DNA from: Oscillospiraceae bacterium
Lineage (GTDB): Bacteria > Bacillota > Clostridia > Oscillospirales > Ruminococcaceae
Assembly: GCA_030527085.1 (NCBI GenBank)
Contig: JAUNBN010000042.1
Span: forward strand, 1-8,951
Length of the DNA: 8,951 nt
Direction of reading: 5' to 3'
This document shows positions 1 through 5,868 of the stretch, piece by piece (position 1 is the stretch's first letter; every line of letters begins with the position of its first letter). The translations under genes were made by a program, and so were the position numbers. The notes beneath the pieces are model-generated. The model was given only the letters and a program-made list of their open reading frames with translations, searched no databases and was not told where the DNA came from.

Positions 1-1
1 C

Positions 2-277
2 ACCAAGTTCCGCGGACAGGTCTACGTCCTTAAGAAGGACGAGGGCGGCCGTCACACCCCCTTCTTCACGAATTACCGTCCGCAGTTCTACTTCCGCACG
101 ACCGACGTTACCGGTGTAGTAAACCTCATCGGCGCCGACATGTGCATGCCCGGAGACAACATCGAGATGGATGTTGAGCTCATCACCCCCATCGCCATTG
201 AGGAAGGTCTGCGCTTCGCTATCCGCGAGGGCGGCCGCACCGTTGGCTCGGGCGTTGTTATCAAGATAAACGAGTAA
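2..277 (+). CDS. tuf: Elongation factor Tu, C-terminal 91 residues (5' truncated by window edge)
   Basis: EF-Tu is the GTPase that delivers aminoacyl-tRNA to the ribosome in the cytoplasm. The reading frame is open from position 2 to a TAA at 275-277. It encodes the end of domain 2/3, with the signature stretches RHTPFFTNYRPQFYFRTTDV, GDNIEMDVELI and LRFAIREGGRTVGSGVV, which are almost invariant in bacterial EF-Tu. The G domain and start lie outside the window. Isoleucine is mostly ATC here (six ATC, one ATT, one ATA), unlike the ATA-rich downstream genes, as expected for a very highly expressed gene. A terminator follows directly, so tuf is probably not co-transcribed with guaB. Identification is essentially certain. 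Confidence 0.97.
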   Translation, partial: TKFRGQVYVLKKDEGGRHTPFFTNYRPQFYFRTTDVTGVVNLIGADMCMPGDNIEMDVELITPIAIEEGLRFAIREGGRTVGSGVVIKINE

Positions 278-290
278 GAGCGGTTTTAAA

Positions 291-324
291 CGGGCCCCCG
301 TCTTTAAGGCGGGGGCCCGAATTT
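291..324 (+). terminator. Intrinsic terminator-like hairpin after tuf
   Basis: A perfect 10-bp stem, CGGGCCCCCG (291-300) pairing with CGGGGGCCCG (310-319), has a 9-nt loop and is followed by AATTTT. It lies 13 bases after the tuf stop. The T-tract is short, but the stem is very stable. It is the expected rho-independent end of the tuf transcript. Confidence 0.8.
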
Positions 325-344
325 TAAATGGAAGTGGCCTATAA

Positions 345-374
345 GCGGGGGAAAGACAGAGAAAAATCCACGCG
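345..374 (+). repeat. Half copy of the dispersed palindrome-plus-tail repeat (copy A)
   Basis: These 30 bases (GCGGGGGAAAGACAGAG then AAAAATCCACGCG) are identical to 1621-1650 between guaB and guaA. Only the right arm of the palindrome and the tail are present. The matching left arm is absent, so this copy cannot form the long hairpin. It lies between the tuf terminator and the guaB promoter. Confidence 0.85.
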
Positions 375-402
375 ATAGGGCAAACCCTTTTAAATAAGCC
401 TC

Positions 403-431
403 TTGACAAGAGGGGCCTTTGCAACTAGATT
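403..431 (+). promoter_or_regulatory. Putative sigma-A-like promoter for guaB
   Basis: A perfect -35 TTGACA (403-408) is followed after 17 bases by TAGATT (426-431), which matches four of six -10 positions. TATAAA (434-439) is a worse-spaced alternative. The -35 lies in an inverted repeat, CCTCTT-GAC-AAGAGG (399-413), which could be a repressor site. Promoter placement is inferred from motif and spacing only. Confidence 0.55.
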
Positions 432-461
432 TGTATAAAAGGAAAAGAGGGGTGATTTGAT

Positions 462-1574
462 ATGGCCGAGATACTTTACGAAGGGCTCACCTTTGACGAC
501 GTGCTGCTGATTCCCCAGAAGTCGGACGTTCTGCCCGACGAGGTGGACCTGCGCGCGCGGCTTACCAATACAATAAGACTGAATATACCGCTCATGAGCG
601 CGGGAATGGACACTGTTACCGAGGTCGATATGGCCGTCGCCATCGCGCGCGAGGGCGGTATTGGCATTATACACAAGAGCATGAGCATAGACAGCCAGGC
701 CGATATGGTCGCGCAGGTCAAGAGCGCCGAGCTGCTCTACCCCAGCGCCGCCACGGACGCCATGGGCCGCCTGCTCTCCGGAGCGGCCATAGGCGCTACG
801 GCGGACGTGCTCGACCGCGCCTCTGTGCTGATAGACGCGGGCGTTGACGTGCTAGTGGTGGACACGGCTCACGGACACAGCCGCAACGTCATGCGCACCG
901 TGGCCGAGGTTAAGGAGAACTTCCCGGACACGCAGATAATCGCAGGAAATGTGGCGACGGCCGAGGCCACCGCCGAGCTCATAGCGGCGGGCGCGGACTG
1001 CGTTAAGGTCGGCATGGGGCCGGGCTCCATCTGCACGACGCGCATAGTCGCGGGCATAGGCGTGCCCCAGCTCACGGCCATAATGCAGTGCGCCGAGGAG
1101 GCGGACAAGCACAATATCCCAATAATCGCCGACGGCGGAATAAAGTACAGCGGCGACATAGTAAAGGCCATAGCCGGCGGCGGCTCGGTTATAATGATAG
1201 GCTCGCTCTTCGCCGGGGCCGAGGAGAGCCCGGGCGAGAGCGTAGCCATAAGCGGCAAGCGCTTCAAGGTCTACCGCGGCATGGGCTCTACGAGCGCGAT
1301 GAAAAAGGGCAGCAGCGACCGCTACTTCCAAAGCGGCACCAAGAAGTTCGTGCCTGAGGGCGTGGAGGGCCTGGTGCCCTACAAGGGCCTTTTGCGCGAC
1401 ATGGTCTACCAGATGATAGGCGGTCTGCGCTCCGGCATGGGCTACCTCGGCGCACGCTCGCTCGACGAGCTGAGGGGCAAAGGCCGCTTTGTGCGCATCT
1501 CCTGCGCGGGCCTGCACGAAAGCCACCCCCACGATATAGAAATAACGGGCGGCGAGCCCAATTATCAAAAATAG
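462..1574 (+). CDS. guaB: IMP dehydrogenase, short form lacking CBS domains
   Basis: Oxidises IMP to XMP with NAD, the committed step of guanine nucleotide synthesis, in the cytoplasm. The 370-residue TIM-barrel carries the N-terminal GLTFDDVLL motif (8-16), the NAD-side VVDTAHGHS (132-140), the catalytic Cys191 in GPGSICTTR, the IMP-site ADGGIKYSGD, the flap Arg287-Tyr288 in SSDRYFQ, and the C-terminal ESHPHD. Typical bacterial GuaB is about 485-490 residues, with two CBS domains inserted after roughly residue 90. Here that insertion is replaced by a linker of about 15 residues (about 88-103), so the Bateman regulatory module is missing, as in Cryptosporidium and Borrelia enzymes. All catalytic elements are present, so the enzyme should be active. 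The ATG is preceded by AGGGGTG (448-454). Isoleucine is often ATA. guaA follows 115 bases downstream on the same strand. Confidence 0.96.
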   Translation: MAEILYEGLTFDDVLLIPQKSDVLPDEVDLRARLTNTIRLNIPLMSAGMDTVTEVDMAVAIAREGGIGIIHKSMSIDSQADMVAQVKSAELLYPSAATDAMGRLLSGAAIGATADVLDRASVLIDAGVDVLVVDTAHGHSRNVMRTVAEVKENFPDTQIIAGNVATAEATAELIAAGADCVKVGMGPGSICTTRIVAGIGVPQLTAIMQCAEEADKHNIPIIADGGIKYSGDIVKAIAGGGSVIMIGSLFAGAEESPGESVAISGKRFKVYRGMGSTSAMKKGSSDRYFQSGTKKFVPEGVEGLVPYKGLLRDMVYQMIGGLRSGMGYLGARSLDELRGKGRFVRISCAGLHESHPHDIEITGGEPNYQK

Positions 1575-1600
1575 GGAGTAGCTCATAAGCGTGTAATATG

Positions 1601-1650
1601 CTGTCTTTCCCCCGCCGCAGGCGGGGGAAAGACAGAGAAAAATCCACGCG
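1601..1650 (+). repeat. Dispersed palindrome-plus-tail repeat (copy B, complete)
   Basis: A perfect 16-bp inverted repeat, CTGTCTTTCCCCCGCC (1601-1616) with loop GCA and its complement (1620-1635), is followed by the tail AGAAAAATCCACGCG. It lies in the guaB-guaA gap. No T-tract follows the hairpin, so I do not read it as an intrinsic terminator. It may affect RNA stability or attenuate guaA. The right half plus tail is identical to copy A over 30 bases. Confidence 0.85.
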
Positions 1651-1689
1651 GCGAGACACTCCCCAAACATAAACAAACAGAGGAGAATT

Positions 1690-3213
1690 ATGCGCGATAC
1701 GGTAATAGTTGTTGATTTCGGCGGCCAGTACAACCAGCTCATTGCGCGCCGCGTGCGCGAAAACTGCGTCTACTGCGAGGTAGTGCCCTATAAAAAGGCG
1801 CTCGAGCGCATAAAAAAAGAGGGCGTTCGGGGAGTTATATTCACAGGCGGCCCCGGCAGCGTCCGCGAGGCGGGCGCTCCCTCAATAGAGACCGAGATTT
1901 TCGCTTTGGGCATACCCGTGCTGGGCATCTGTTACGGCGCGCAGCTCATGGCGGCGAGCCTGGGCGGGAAGGTTGAAGCTCCCTCAAAGAAGGAGTTCGG
2001 CAAGATAGAGATAGAGGCCCTGCCGGGAACGCTGGTAGGCGGTGTTACTCAAAAGAGCTTCTGCTGGATGAGCCACGGCGACCAGGTGAGCGCGCTGCCC
2101 GAGGGCTTTAAGGCCTCGGCCTTTTCGGAAAACTGCCCCTACGCGGCCTTTGAACACCCCGAAAAGCGGCTTTACGCCGTGCAGTTCCACCCCGAGGTCG
2201 AGCACACGCCCTTCGGTAGCGAGCTGCTGCGCGCCTTTTTATACGAGGTCTGCGGCTGCGCGGGCGACTGGACGGCCGAGGACTTCGCCGAGGAGGAGAT
2301 AGCGAAGCTTAAGGCCGAGCTCGAGGGCAAAAAGGTGCTCTGCGCGCTCTCCGGCGGGGTGGACAGCACCGTCGCGGCGGTAATGGTGCATAAGGCTATA
2401 GGCGACAATTTGAGCTGCGTCTTTGTAGACCACGGTCTCATGCGCAAGAACGAGGGCGACGAAGTCATGGCCGCGGTAAAGCAGTTTGATTTGAAAGTAA
2501 GGAGAGTAAACGCAGGCGAGCGCTTTTTAAAGAAGCTGGCGGGCGTTACCGACCCGGAGCAGAAGCGCAAGATAATAGGTGCGGAGTTCATAGCGGTCTT
2601 TGAGGAGGAGGCGGCCAAGCTTGGCGAGCAGGACTACCTGCTTCAGGGCACCATCTACCCCGACATAATCGAGAGCGGCGTGGGCGACGCGGCGCTGATA
2701 AAGAGCCACCATAATGTGGGCGGCCTGCCCGAGAAGATGAAGATGAAGCTCGTAGAGCCGCTGCGCCTGCTCTTTAAGGACGAGGTAAGAAAGGTTGGCC
2801 GCGCGCTGGGAATACCCGCGAGCGTGGTCGAGCGCCAGCCCTTCCCGGGGCCGGGTCTCGCTGTACGCTGCCTGGGCGAGATAACTGAAGAAAAGCTGGC
2901 GATACTTCGCGAGAGCGACGCGATAGTGCGCTCGGAGTTCGCCGCGGCGGGGCTGGACAAGACGGTCTGGCAGTACTTCGCGCTGCTGCCCAATTTGCAG
3001 AGCGTCGGCGTTATGGGCGACAGCCGCACCTACTGCCACACGGTTGGCATACGCGCCGTAACCACGAACGACGCGATGACCGCCGACTTCGCCCGCATGC
3101 CCTACGAGGTGCTCGCGAGAATAAGCAACCGCATAGTGAACGAGGTCAAGGGGGTCAACAGGGTGGTCTACGATATCACCACAAAGCCGCCCGCGACGAT
3201 AGAGTGGGAATGA
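1690..3213 (+). CDS. guaA: GMP synthase (glutamine-hydrolysing)
   Basis: Amidates XMP to GMP using glutamine and ATP, the last step of guanine nucleotide synthesis. The 507-residue protein has the normal length and both domains. The class I glutamine amidotransferase (about 1-190) has Cys81 in GICYGAQL and His167/Glu169 in QFHPEVE. The ATP pyrophosphatase domain has the P-loop SGGVDS (221-226). The C-terminal dimerisation domain contains RQPFPGPGLAVR and ends in the canonical KPPATIEWE. The ATG is preceded by AGGAG (1681-1685). It probably forms an operon with guaB, interrupted only by a repeat hairpin, and together they convert IMP to GMP. I see nothing abnormal in the protein. Confidence 0.98.
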   Translation: MRDTVIVVDFGGQYNQLIARRVRENCVYCEVVPYKKALERIKKEGVRGVIFTGGPGSVREAGAPSIETEIFALGIPVLGICYGAQLMAASLGGKVEAPSKKEFGKIEIEALPGTLVGGVTQKSFCWMSHGDQVSALPEGFKASAFSENCPYAAFEHPEKRLYAVQFHPEVEHTPFGSELLRAFLYEVCGCAGDWTAEDFAEEEIAKLKAELEGKKVLCALSGGVDSTVAAVMVHKAIGDNLSCVFVDHGLMRKNEGDEVMAAVKQFDLKVRRVNAGERFLKKLAGVTDPEQKRKIIGAEFIAVFEEEAAKLGEQDYLLQGTIYPDIIESGVGDAALIKSHHNVGGLPEKMKMKLVEPLRLLFKDEVRKVGRALGIPASVVERQPFPGPGLAVRCLGEITEEKLAILRESDAIVRSEFAAAGLDKTVWQYFALLPNLQSVGVMGDSRTYCHTVGIRAVTTNDAMTADFARMPYEVLARISNRIVNEVKGVNRVVYDITTKPPATIEWE

Positions 3214-3219
3214 TTAGCT

Positions 3220-3906
3220 ATGTCAAGAGGAATAGTATACATACTTACCAACCCCTGCCTGGACGGCTGGGTCAAAATAGGAATGACGGAGCGCAACGAT
3301 ATTGAAAGAAGGCTGCAGGAGTTAAACTCTCCGACAAATATTCCGCTTTCTTATCGCTGTTATGCGGTATATGAAGTTGACAATCCTCTTGAAGTTGAAA
3401 GACGCATACACAGTATAATTGATAGAATAGACGATTCCCTTCATGCAAGGGAACAGCTTGATAACGGAAGAATGCGCGAACGCGAGTTTTTCAAAATCTC
3501 GCCTGAAACGGCGTATGGTGTTTTTAAGGATATAGCCGTTCTGAGAAACGACTTAAATAATCTAAAGCTATACGCTCCGACTCTCGGCCAGGCTCAGGAA
3601 CAGGAGATAGCCGAAAGCAGGAATAAGCGTTCAAACAACTCGTTCAGGCTGCTTGGAATAGACGTGGGGGAAGAGATTACTTTTCTGTATGACGACAGCA
3701 TAATTGCCAAGGTTCTTAATGAAAAGAACAAAATTGAATATGAAGGCGTGTCATATTCTGTAACCGCCCTAGCCGTCAAAATTTTAACGGAAAAGTACGG
3801 GTGGGCTGAAAATCTTCATGTTAACGGTTGGAGGTTTTTTACAAAAGACGGCACAACGCTAAGCGATTTGCGCAGTCAGATAGAAGAAGCTGAAACTGAC
3901 GATTAA
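3220..3906 (+). CDS. GIY-YIG (T5orf172-like) nuclease domain fused to a RAMA/DUF4357-like domain
   Basis: A 228-residue protein of two apparent modules. The N-terminal part (about 4-95) looks like a GIY-YIG endonuclease of the T5orf172/MUG113 kind: VYILTNP (6-12), WVKIGMT (17-23) as the degenerate YIG strand, ERRLQELNS (29-37) with the usual arginine, and LEVERRIHSII (57-67) with a candidate metal-binding glutamate. The C-terminal part (about 142-217) has IEYEGVSYSVTALAVKIL, then NGWRFFTKDGTTLSDLR, resembling RAMA or DUF4357 domains that occur with restriction and methylase proteins. A helical linker lies between. It starts six bases after guaA with only a weak ribosome site (GTGGGA, inside guaA), suggesting read-through from guaBA. 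Sampled GC is about 35-47 percent against about 53-67 percent in guaA, suggesting acquisition. The substrate is unknown; a role in DNA defence or modified-DNA recognition is inference from the domains. Confidence 0.75.
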   Translation: MSRGIVYILTNPCLDGWVKIGMTERNDIERRLQELNSPTNIPLSYRCYAVYEVDNPLEVERRIHSIIDRIDDSLHAREQLDNGRMREREFFKISPETAYGVFKDIAVLRNDLNNLKLYAPTLGQAQEQEIAESRNKRSNNSFRLLGIDVGEEITFLYDDSIIAKVLNEKNKIEYEGVSYSVTALAVKILTEKYGWAENLHVNGWRFFTKDGTTLSDLRSQIEEAETDD

Positions 3907-3918
3907 TAGATGCTTCAA

Positions 3919-3950
3919 AATCCGCTGCGGCAAGAAATTGACAGCGGATT
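3919..3950 (+). other. 9-bp inverted repeat after the nuclease gene
   Basis: AATCCGCTG (3919-3927) pairs perfectly with CAGCGGATT (3942-3950) around a 14-nt loop, starting 12 bases after the stop codon of the nuclease gene. No T-tract follows. It may protect the 3' end of the transcript or assist the stronger terminator immediately downstream. Confidence 0.5.
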
Positions 3951-3958
3951 CTCATTAC

Positions 3959-3996
3959 AAAAGAGCCGGCTGAGCCTAATCAGCCGACTCTTTTTT
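3959..3996. terminator. Bidirectional intrinsic terminator between convergent genes
   Basis: A stem of about 14 bp with one mismatch (AAAGAGCCGGCTGA against TCAGCCGACTCTTT) has a 6-nt loop and ends in TTTTTT (3991-3996) on the plus strand. On the minus strand the same stem is followed by TTTT. It sits between the stop codons of the nuclease gene (plus) and the membrane gene (minus), so it can end both transcripts. Confidence 0.88.
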
Positions 3997-4013
3997 CTTG
4001 TATGGCGGAAACC

Positions 4014-5054
4014 CTATTCAGCCGCCGCCGTCTCCTGCGTTTCTGCAGTCTTCACTGGCTCCTCCGCCTTGGCTTCGCCGGTCGCTTCCGCGTTCTCAGC
4101 CGCTTCCGCCTCTTCTGCGGGGACTTCCTTTGCCTTGCGCCTCCCGCCGCGCTTCTTCGCGGGCTCTGGCAATTCCTCGGGGGCTACCGGCTCGGCTTCG
4201 AGCGCGGGGATATCGGCGGAATACTCCTCAGCCTTCGGCGCGGGCTTATCTTCGGGTAAATCCGCCGCCGGGTTCTCGGCGGGCGCAGAGGGCGAAGCTT
4301 CAGCACCTTGAGCAGGCTGCGCGGGGCTTGCGGGTGCGCCGGCTGCTATTGGCTGCGGTGCGGCATCGTCTATATAATTGCGGCGCAGCTGTATAGCCAG
4401 CACCGTCATAGTCAGGAAGAAGAGCAGCGCCGCTATATGCAGCAGTATGGCGTAGGTGTAGTCCGCGCTGCCTATGGCGCCGCTCTCGAGCAGGGGCTGC
4501 CAGTTGACGCGGACGTCGTAGAGCGCGAAGAGCACGCGAGCGGCGGCGGCTACAATTATTACAAACATCGCGAAGGTGCGGCTCTTGCCCTTATTGCAGA
4601 CTATCGACCAGAAGCAGCTGAGGGTGATAAGGGCGAAGGCGGCCGTTATCGCTATGTAGGCCAGGTTGCGCCCCGAAAAGTATTCGGCGTTCTCGGTCCA
4701 GACTCCCGCCAGGCCGTTTTCATTCCCGAAGACGAGCCATTGGGTCACGCCGAGTTTTTCTACTGTATAGTAAAGGCCGATGGGCGTTATGAAGAGGGCA
4801 GTCAGCAGCATGGTCTTTTTGCCCAAAAGGCCGGTGAAAAGCGCCGCGAGTATAAAGCAGGCGGCGAGGCCGCCGTATATGTACAGCATCATTTTGAGCC
4901 GGGCGTCGGCGCTCGCGGGCGCTTGGGCGTATTTTACAAAAACCGGCCAGTAAACCACGCAGACGAGGGCCGCCGCGATAAGCAGCAGAGCCGCGGAAAC
5001 GCCGGAGGCCGAGGAGTCGGGCTTCAGGCGGTATTTAATGTGCTTTTGTTCCAT
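4014..5054 (-). CDS. Multi-pass membrane protein with long Ala/Pro/Glu-rich C-terminal tail, function unknown
   Basis: I do not recognise the family. The predicted 346-residue protein has about six hydrophobic segments (roughly residues 19-41, 56-78, 80-100, 130-152, 160-180 and 200-222). A low-complexity tail (about 227-346) follows, rich in Ala, Pro and Glu and broken by a basic cluster, KKRGGRRKAK (300-309). The tail is probably cytoplasmic and disordered, inferred from the Arg-Arg after the last segment. I chose the ATG at 5054 because AAGGGAGG (5071-5064) lies nine bases upstream. A TTG at 5090 extends the frame by 12 codons but has no ribosome site and falls about where transcription should begin. 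The gene stands alone, convergent with the nuclease gene, with its own extended -10 promoter. Confidence 0.8.
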   Translation of the reverse strand: MEQKHIKYRLKPDSSASGVSAALLLIAAALVCVVYWPVFVKYAQAPASADARLKMMLYIYGGLAACFILAALFTGLLGKKTMLLTALFITPIGLYYTVEKLGVTQWLVFGNENGLAGVWTENAEYFSGRNLAYIAITAAFALITLSCFWSIVCNKGKSRTFAMFVIIVAAAARVLFALYDVRVNWQPLLESGAIGSADYTYAILLHIAALLFFLTMTVLAIQLRRNYIDDAAPQPIAAGAPASPAQPAQGAEASPSAPAENPAADLPEDKPAPKAEEYSADIPALEAEPVAPEELPEPAKKRGGRRKAKEVPAEEAEAAENAEATGEAKAEEPVKTAETQETAAAE

Positions 5055-5095
5055 TTTTGCTTTCCTCCCTTGTTCGGGCAGTCTTTTCAAGAGTG

Positions 5096-5104
5096 ATTAT
5101 ACCA
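5096..5104 (-). promoter_or_regulatory. Extended -10 promoter for the membrane protein gene
   Basis: The minus strand reads TGGTATAAT, a perfect TATAAT with the TGn extension. No good -35 is visible, which is typical of extended -10 promoters. Transcription would start near 5089, giving a leader of about 35 bases before the ribosome site and the ATG at 5054. Confidence 0.6.
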
Positions 5105-5150
5105 TAAAAGCTCAAAGGAGCACAGTTTACAGCTTGCGGGAGTGTCACGA

Positions 5151-5179
5151 CGCGTGTATTTTTCGCGGTATTCCCCCGC
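5151..5179 (-). repeat. Half copy of the dispersed repeat in reverse orientation (copy C')
   Basis: Read on the minus strand this is GCGGGGGAATACCGC then GAAAAATACACGCG, matching copies A and B (tail GAAAAATCCACGCG). As in copy A only the right arm and tail are kept; the left arm has decayed. It is the only copy found in minus orientation and lies 23 bases from the complete copy C. Confidence 0.65.
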
Positions 5180-5202
5180 CGAAGGTGCAATGTCGCTAAG
5201 TT

Positions 5203-5254
5203 AGGGTATTAGCCCCCGCCGTAGGCGGGGGCTAATACCCTGAAAAGTCCGCGC
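5203..5254 (+). repeat. Dispersed palindrome-plus-tail repeat (copy C, complete)
   Basis: A perfect 18-bp inverted repeat, AGGGTATTAGCCCCCGCC (5203-5220) with loop GTA and its complement (5224-5241), is followed by GAAAAGTCCGCGC. The outer arms differ from copy B but the core and tail match. The 5105-5291 gap holds only this, copy C' and the upstream promoter; I see no gene there. It lies downstream of the lipoprotein stop but lacks a T-tract on either strand. Confidence 0.8.
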
Positions 5255-5291
5255 AGGCCGGCTGAAGCTTATAATACTATGCTTTACACGC

Positions 5292-5864
5292 TTACTGGCC
5301 ACTGACCGGCTCGCCTAAAAGAGACAGCGCTCTCTCGAGACATTCGTCCGCCTCGTGCGCGCCTATCATGGGCTCGCCTACTATCCTGCCCTCGCCGTTA
5401 ACGAAGAGGGTGTAGGGCACGCGGCTCGTCTGCATGAGGGCGGAGGCGTCAAACTCGACGCTCAAAGCGGCGAGGGTAAGACGGGTTGATCTCACAGCCG
5501 CAAGCGAGGCCGCTTCTCTGTTTTCGCCGTCCAGCAGCAGGGCCAGAACCGCAAAGCCCTCGCCCTCCAGCTCGCGGGCGGCCTCGTCGAGGGCCGCGAG
5601 CTGCTCGGGACAATAAACACAGTCGCTCGTCCAAAGGCAGACGGCCGTGAGATTTTTATCCGAAAAGAAGGTCTCGCTTATCTTTGCTCCCTCGAAGCCC
5701 TCGGCGAGGAAGACGGGAAAGCTCTCGGAAGTTTCGCTCGTACCGAACGCGCCGCCCGCGGCGAGCTGGTCGGGAGCGGAAGCATAGGGGGAGCAGGCGC
5801 TCAAAGCGAGGGCCGCCGCCGTGAGCAGCAGCCCCGCTATTGCAGTTTTAAATTTATTCGGCAC
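5292..5864 (-). CDS. Thioredoxin-fold (TlpA/redoxin-like) lipoprotein
   Basis: A predicted 190-residue membrane-anchored thiol-disulfide protein acting outside the cytoplasmic membrane. The N-terminus is a lipoprotein signal (Lys4, Lys6, then a hydrophobic run) ending in the lipobox LSAC, with Cys24 as the lipidated residue. A thioredoxin-like domain follows (about 48-185), with a WTSDCVYC active site (Cys82, Cys85) and RVPYTLFVN containing the likely cis-Pro150. CVYC is not the common TlpA pair, and an extra cysteine (Cys76) lies just before it. It starts with GTG at 5864, four bases after the upstream deoD-type gene stops, and has no clear ribosome site of its own, so translation may be coupled. 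Its partner is unknown; its link to nucleoside phosphorylases looks transcriptional rather than biochemical. Confidence 0.8.
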   Translation of the reverse strand: MPNKFKTAIAGLLLTAAALALSACSPYASAPDQLAAGGAFGTSETSESFPVFLAEGFEGAKISETFFSDKNLTAVCLWTSDCVYCPEQLAALDEAARELEGEGFAVLALLLDGENREAASLAAVRSTRLTLAALSVEFDASALMQTSRVPYTLFVNGEGRIVGEPMIGAHEADECLERALSLLGEPVSGQ

Positions 5865-5868
5865 CGCT

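Noticed and set aside
278..461. tRNA or riboswitch in the tuf-guaB gap
   Set aside because: I found only the terminator, the half repeat and promoter elements; no cloverleaf and no purine-riboswitch-like core were visible.
1601..1635. The hairpin as an intrinsic terminator between guaB and guaA
   Set aside because: It is followed by AGAAAAATCC rather than a T-tract, and it belongs to a dispersed repeat family. Partial attenuation cannot be excluded.
852..1742. Long minus-strand open frame of 296 codons opposite guaB
   Set aside because: It is antisense to a full guaB and part of guaA, rich in Ala, Arg, His and Tyr as expected from a mirrored GC-rich gene, and has no recognisable domain or ribosome site.
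4308..5096. Plus-strand open frame opposite the membrane protein gene
   Set aside because: The minus-strand frame has a good promoter, ribosome site and membrane segments. The plus-strand translation is a Gly/Arg/Tyr-rich shadow.
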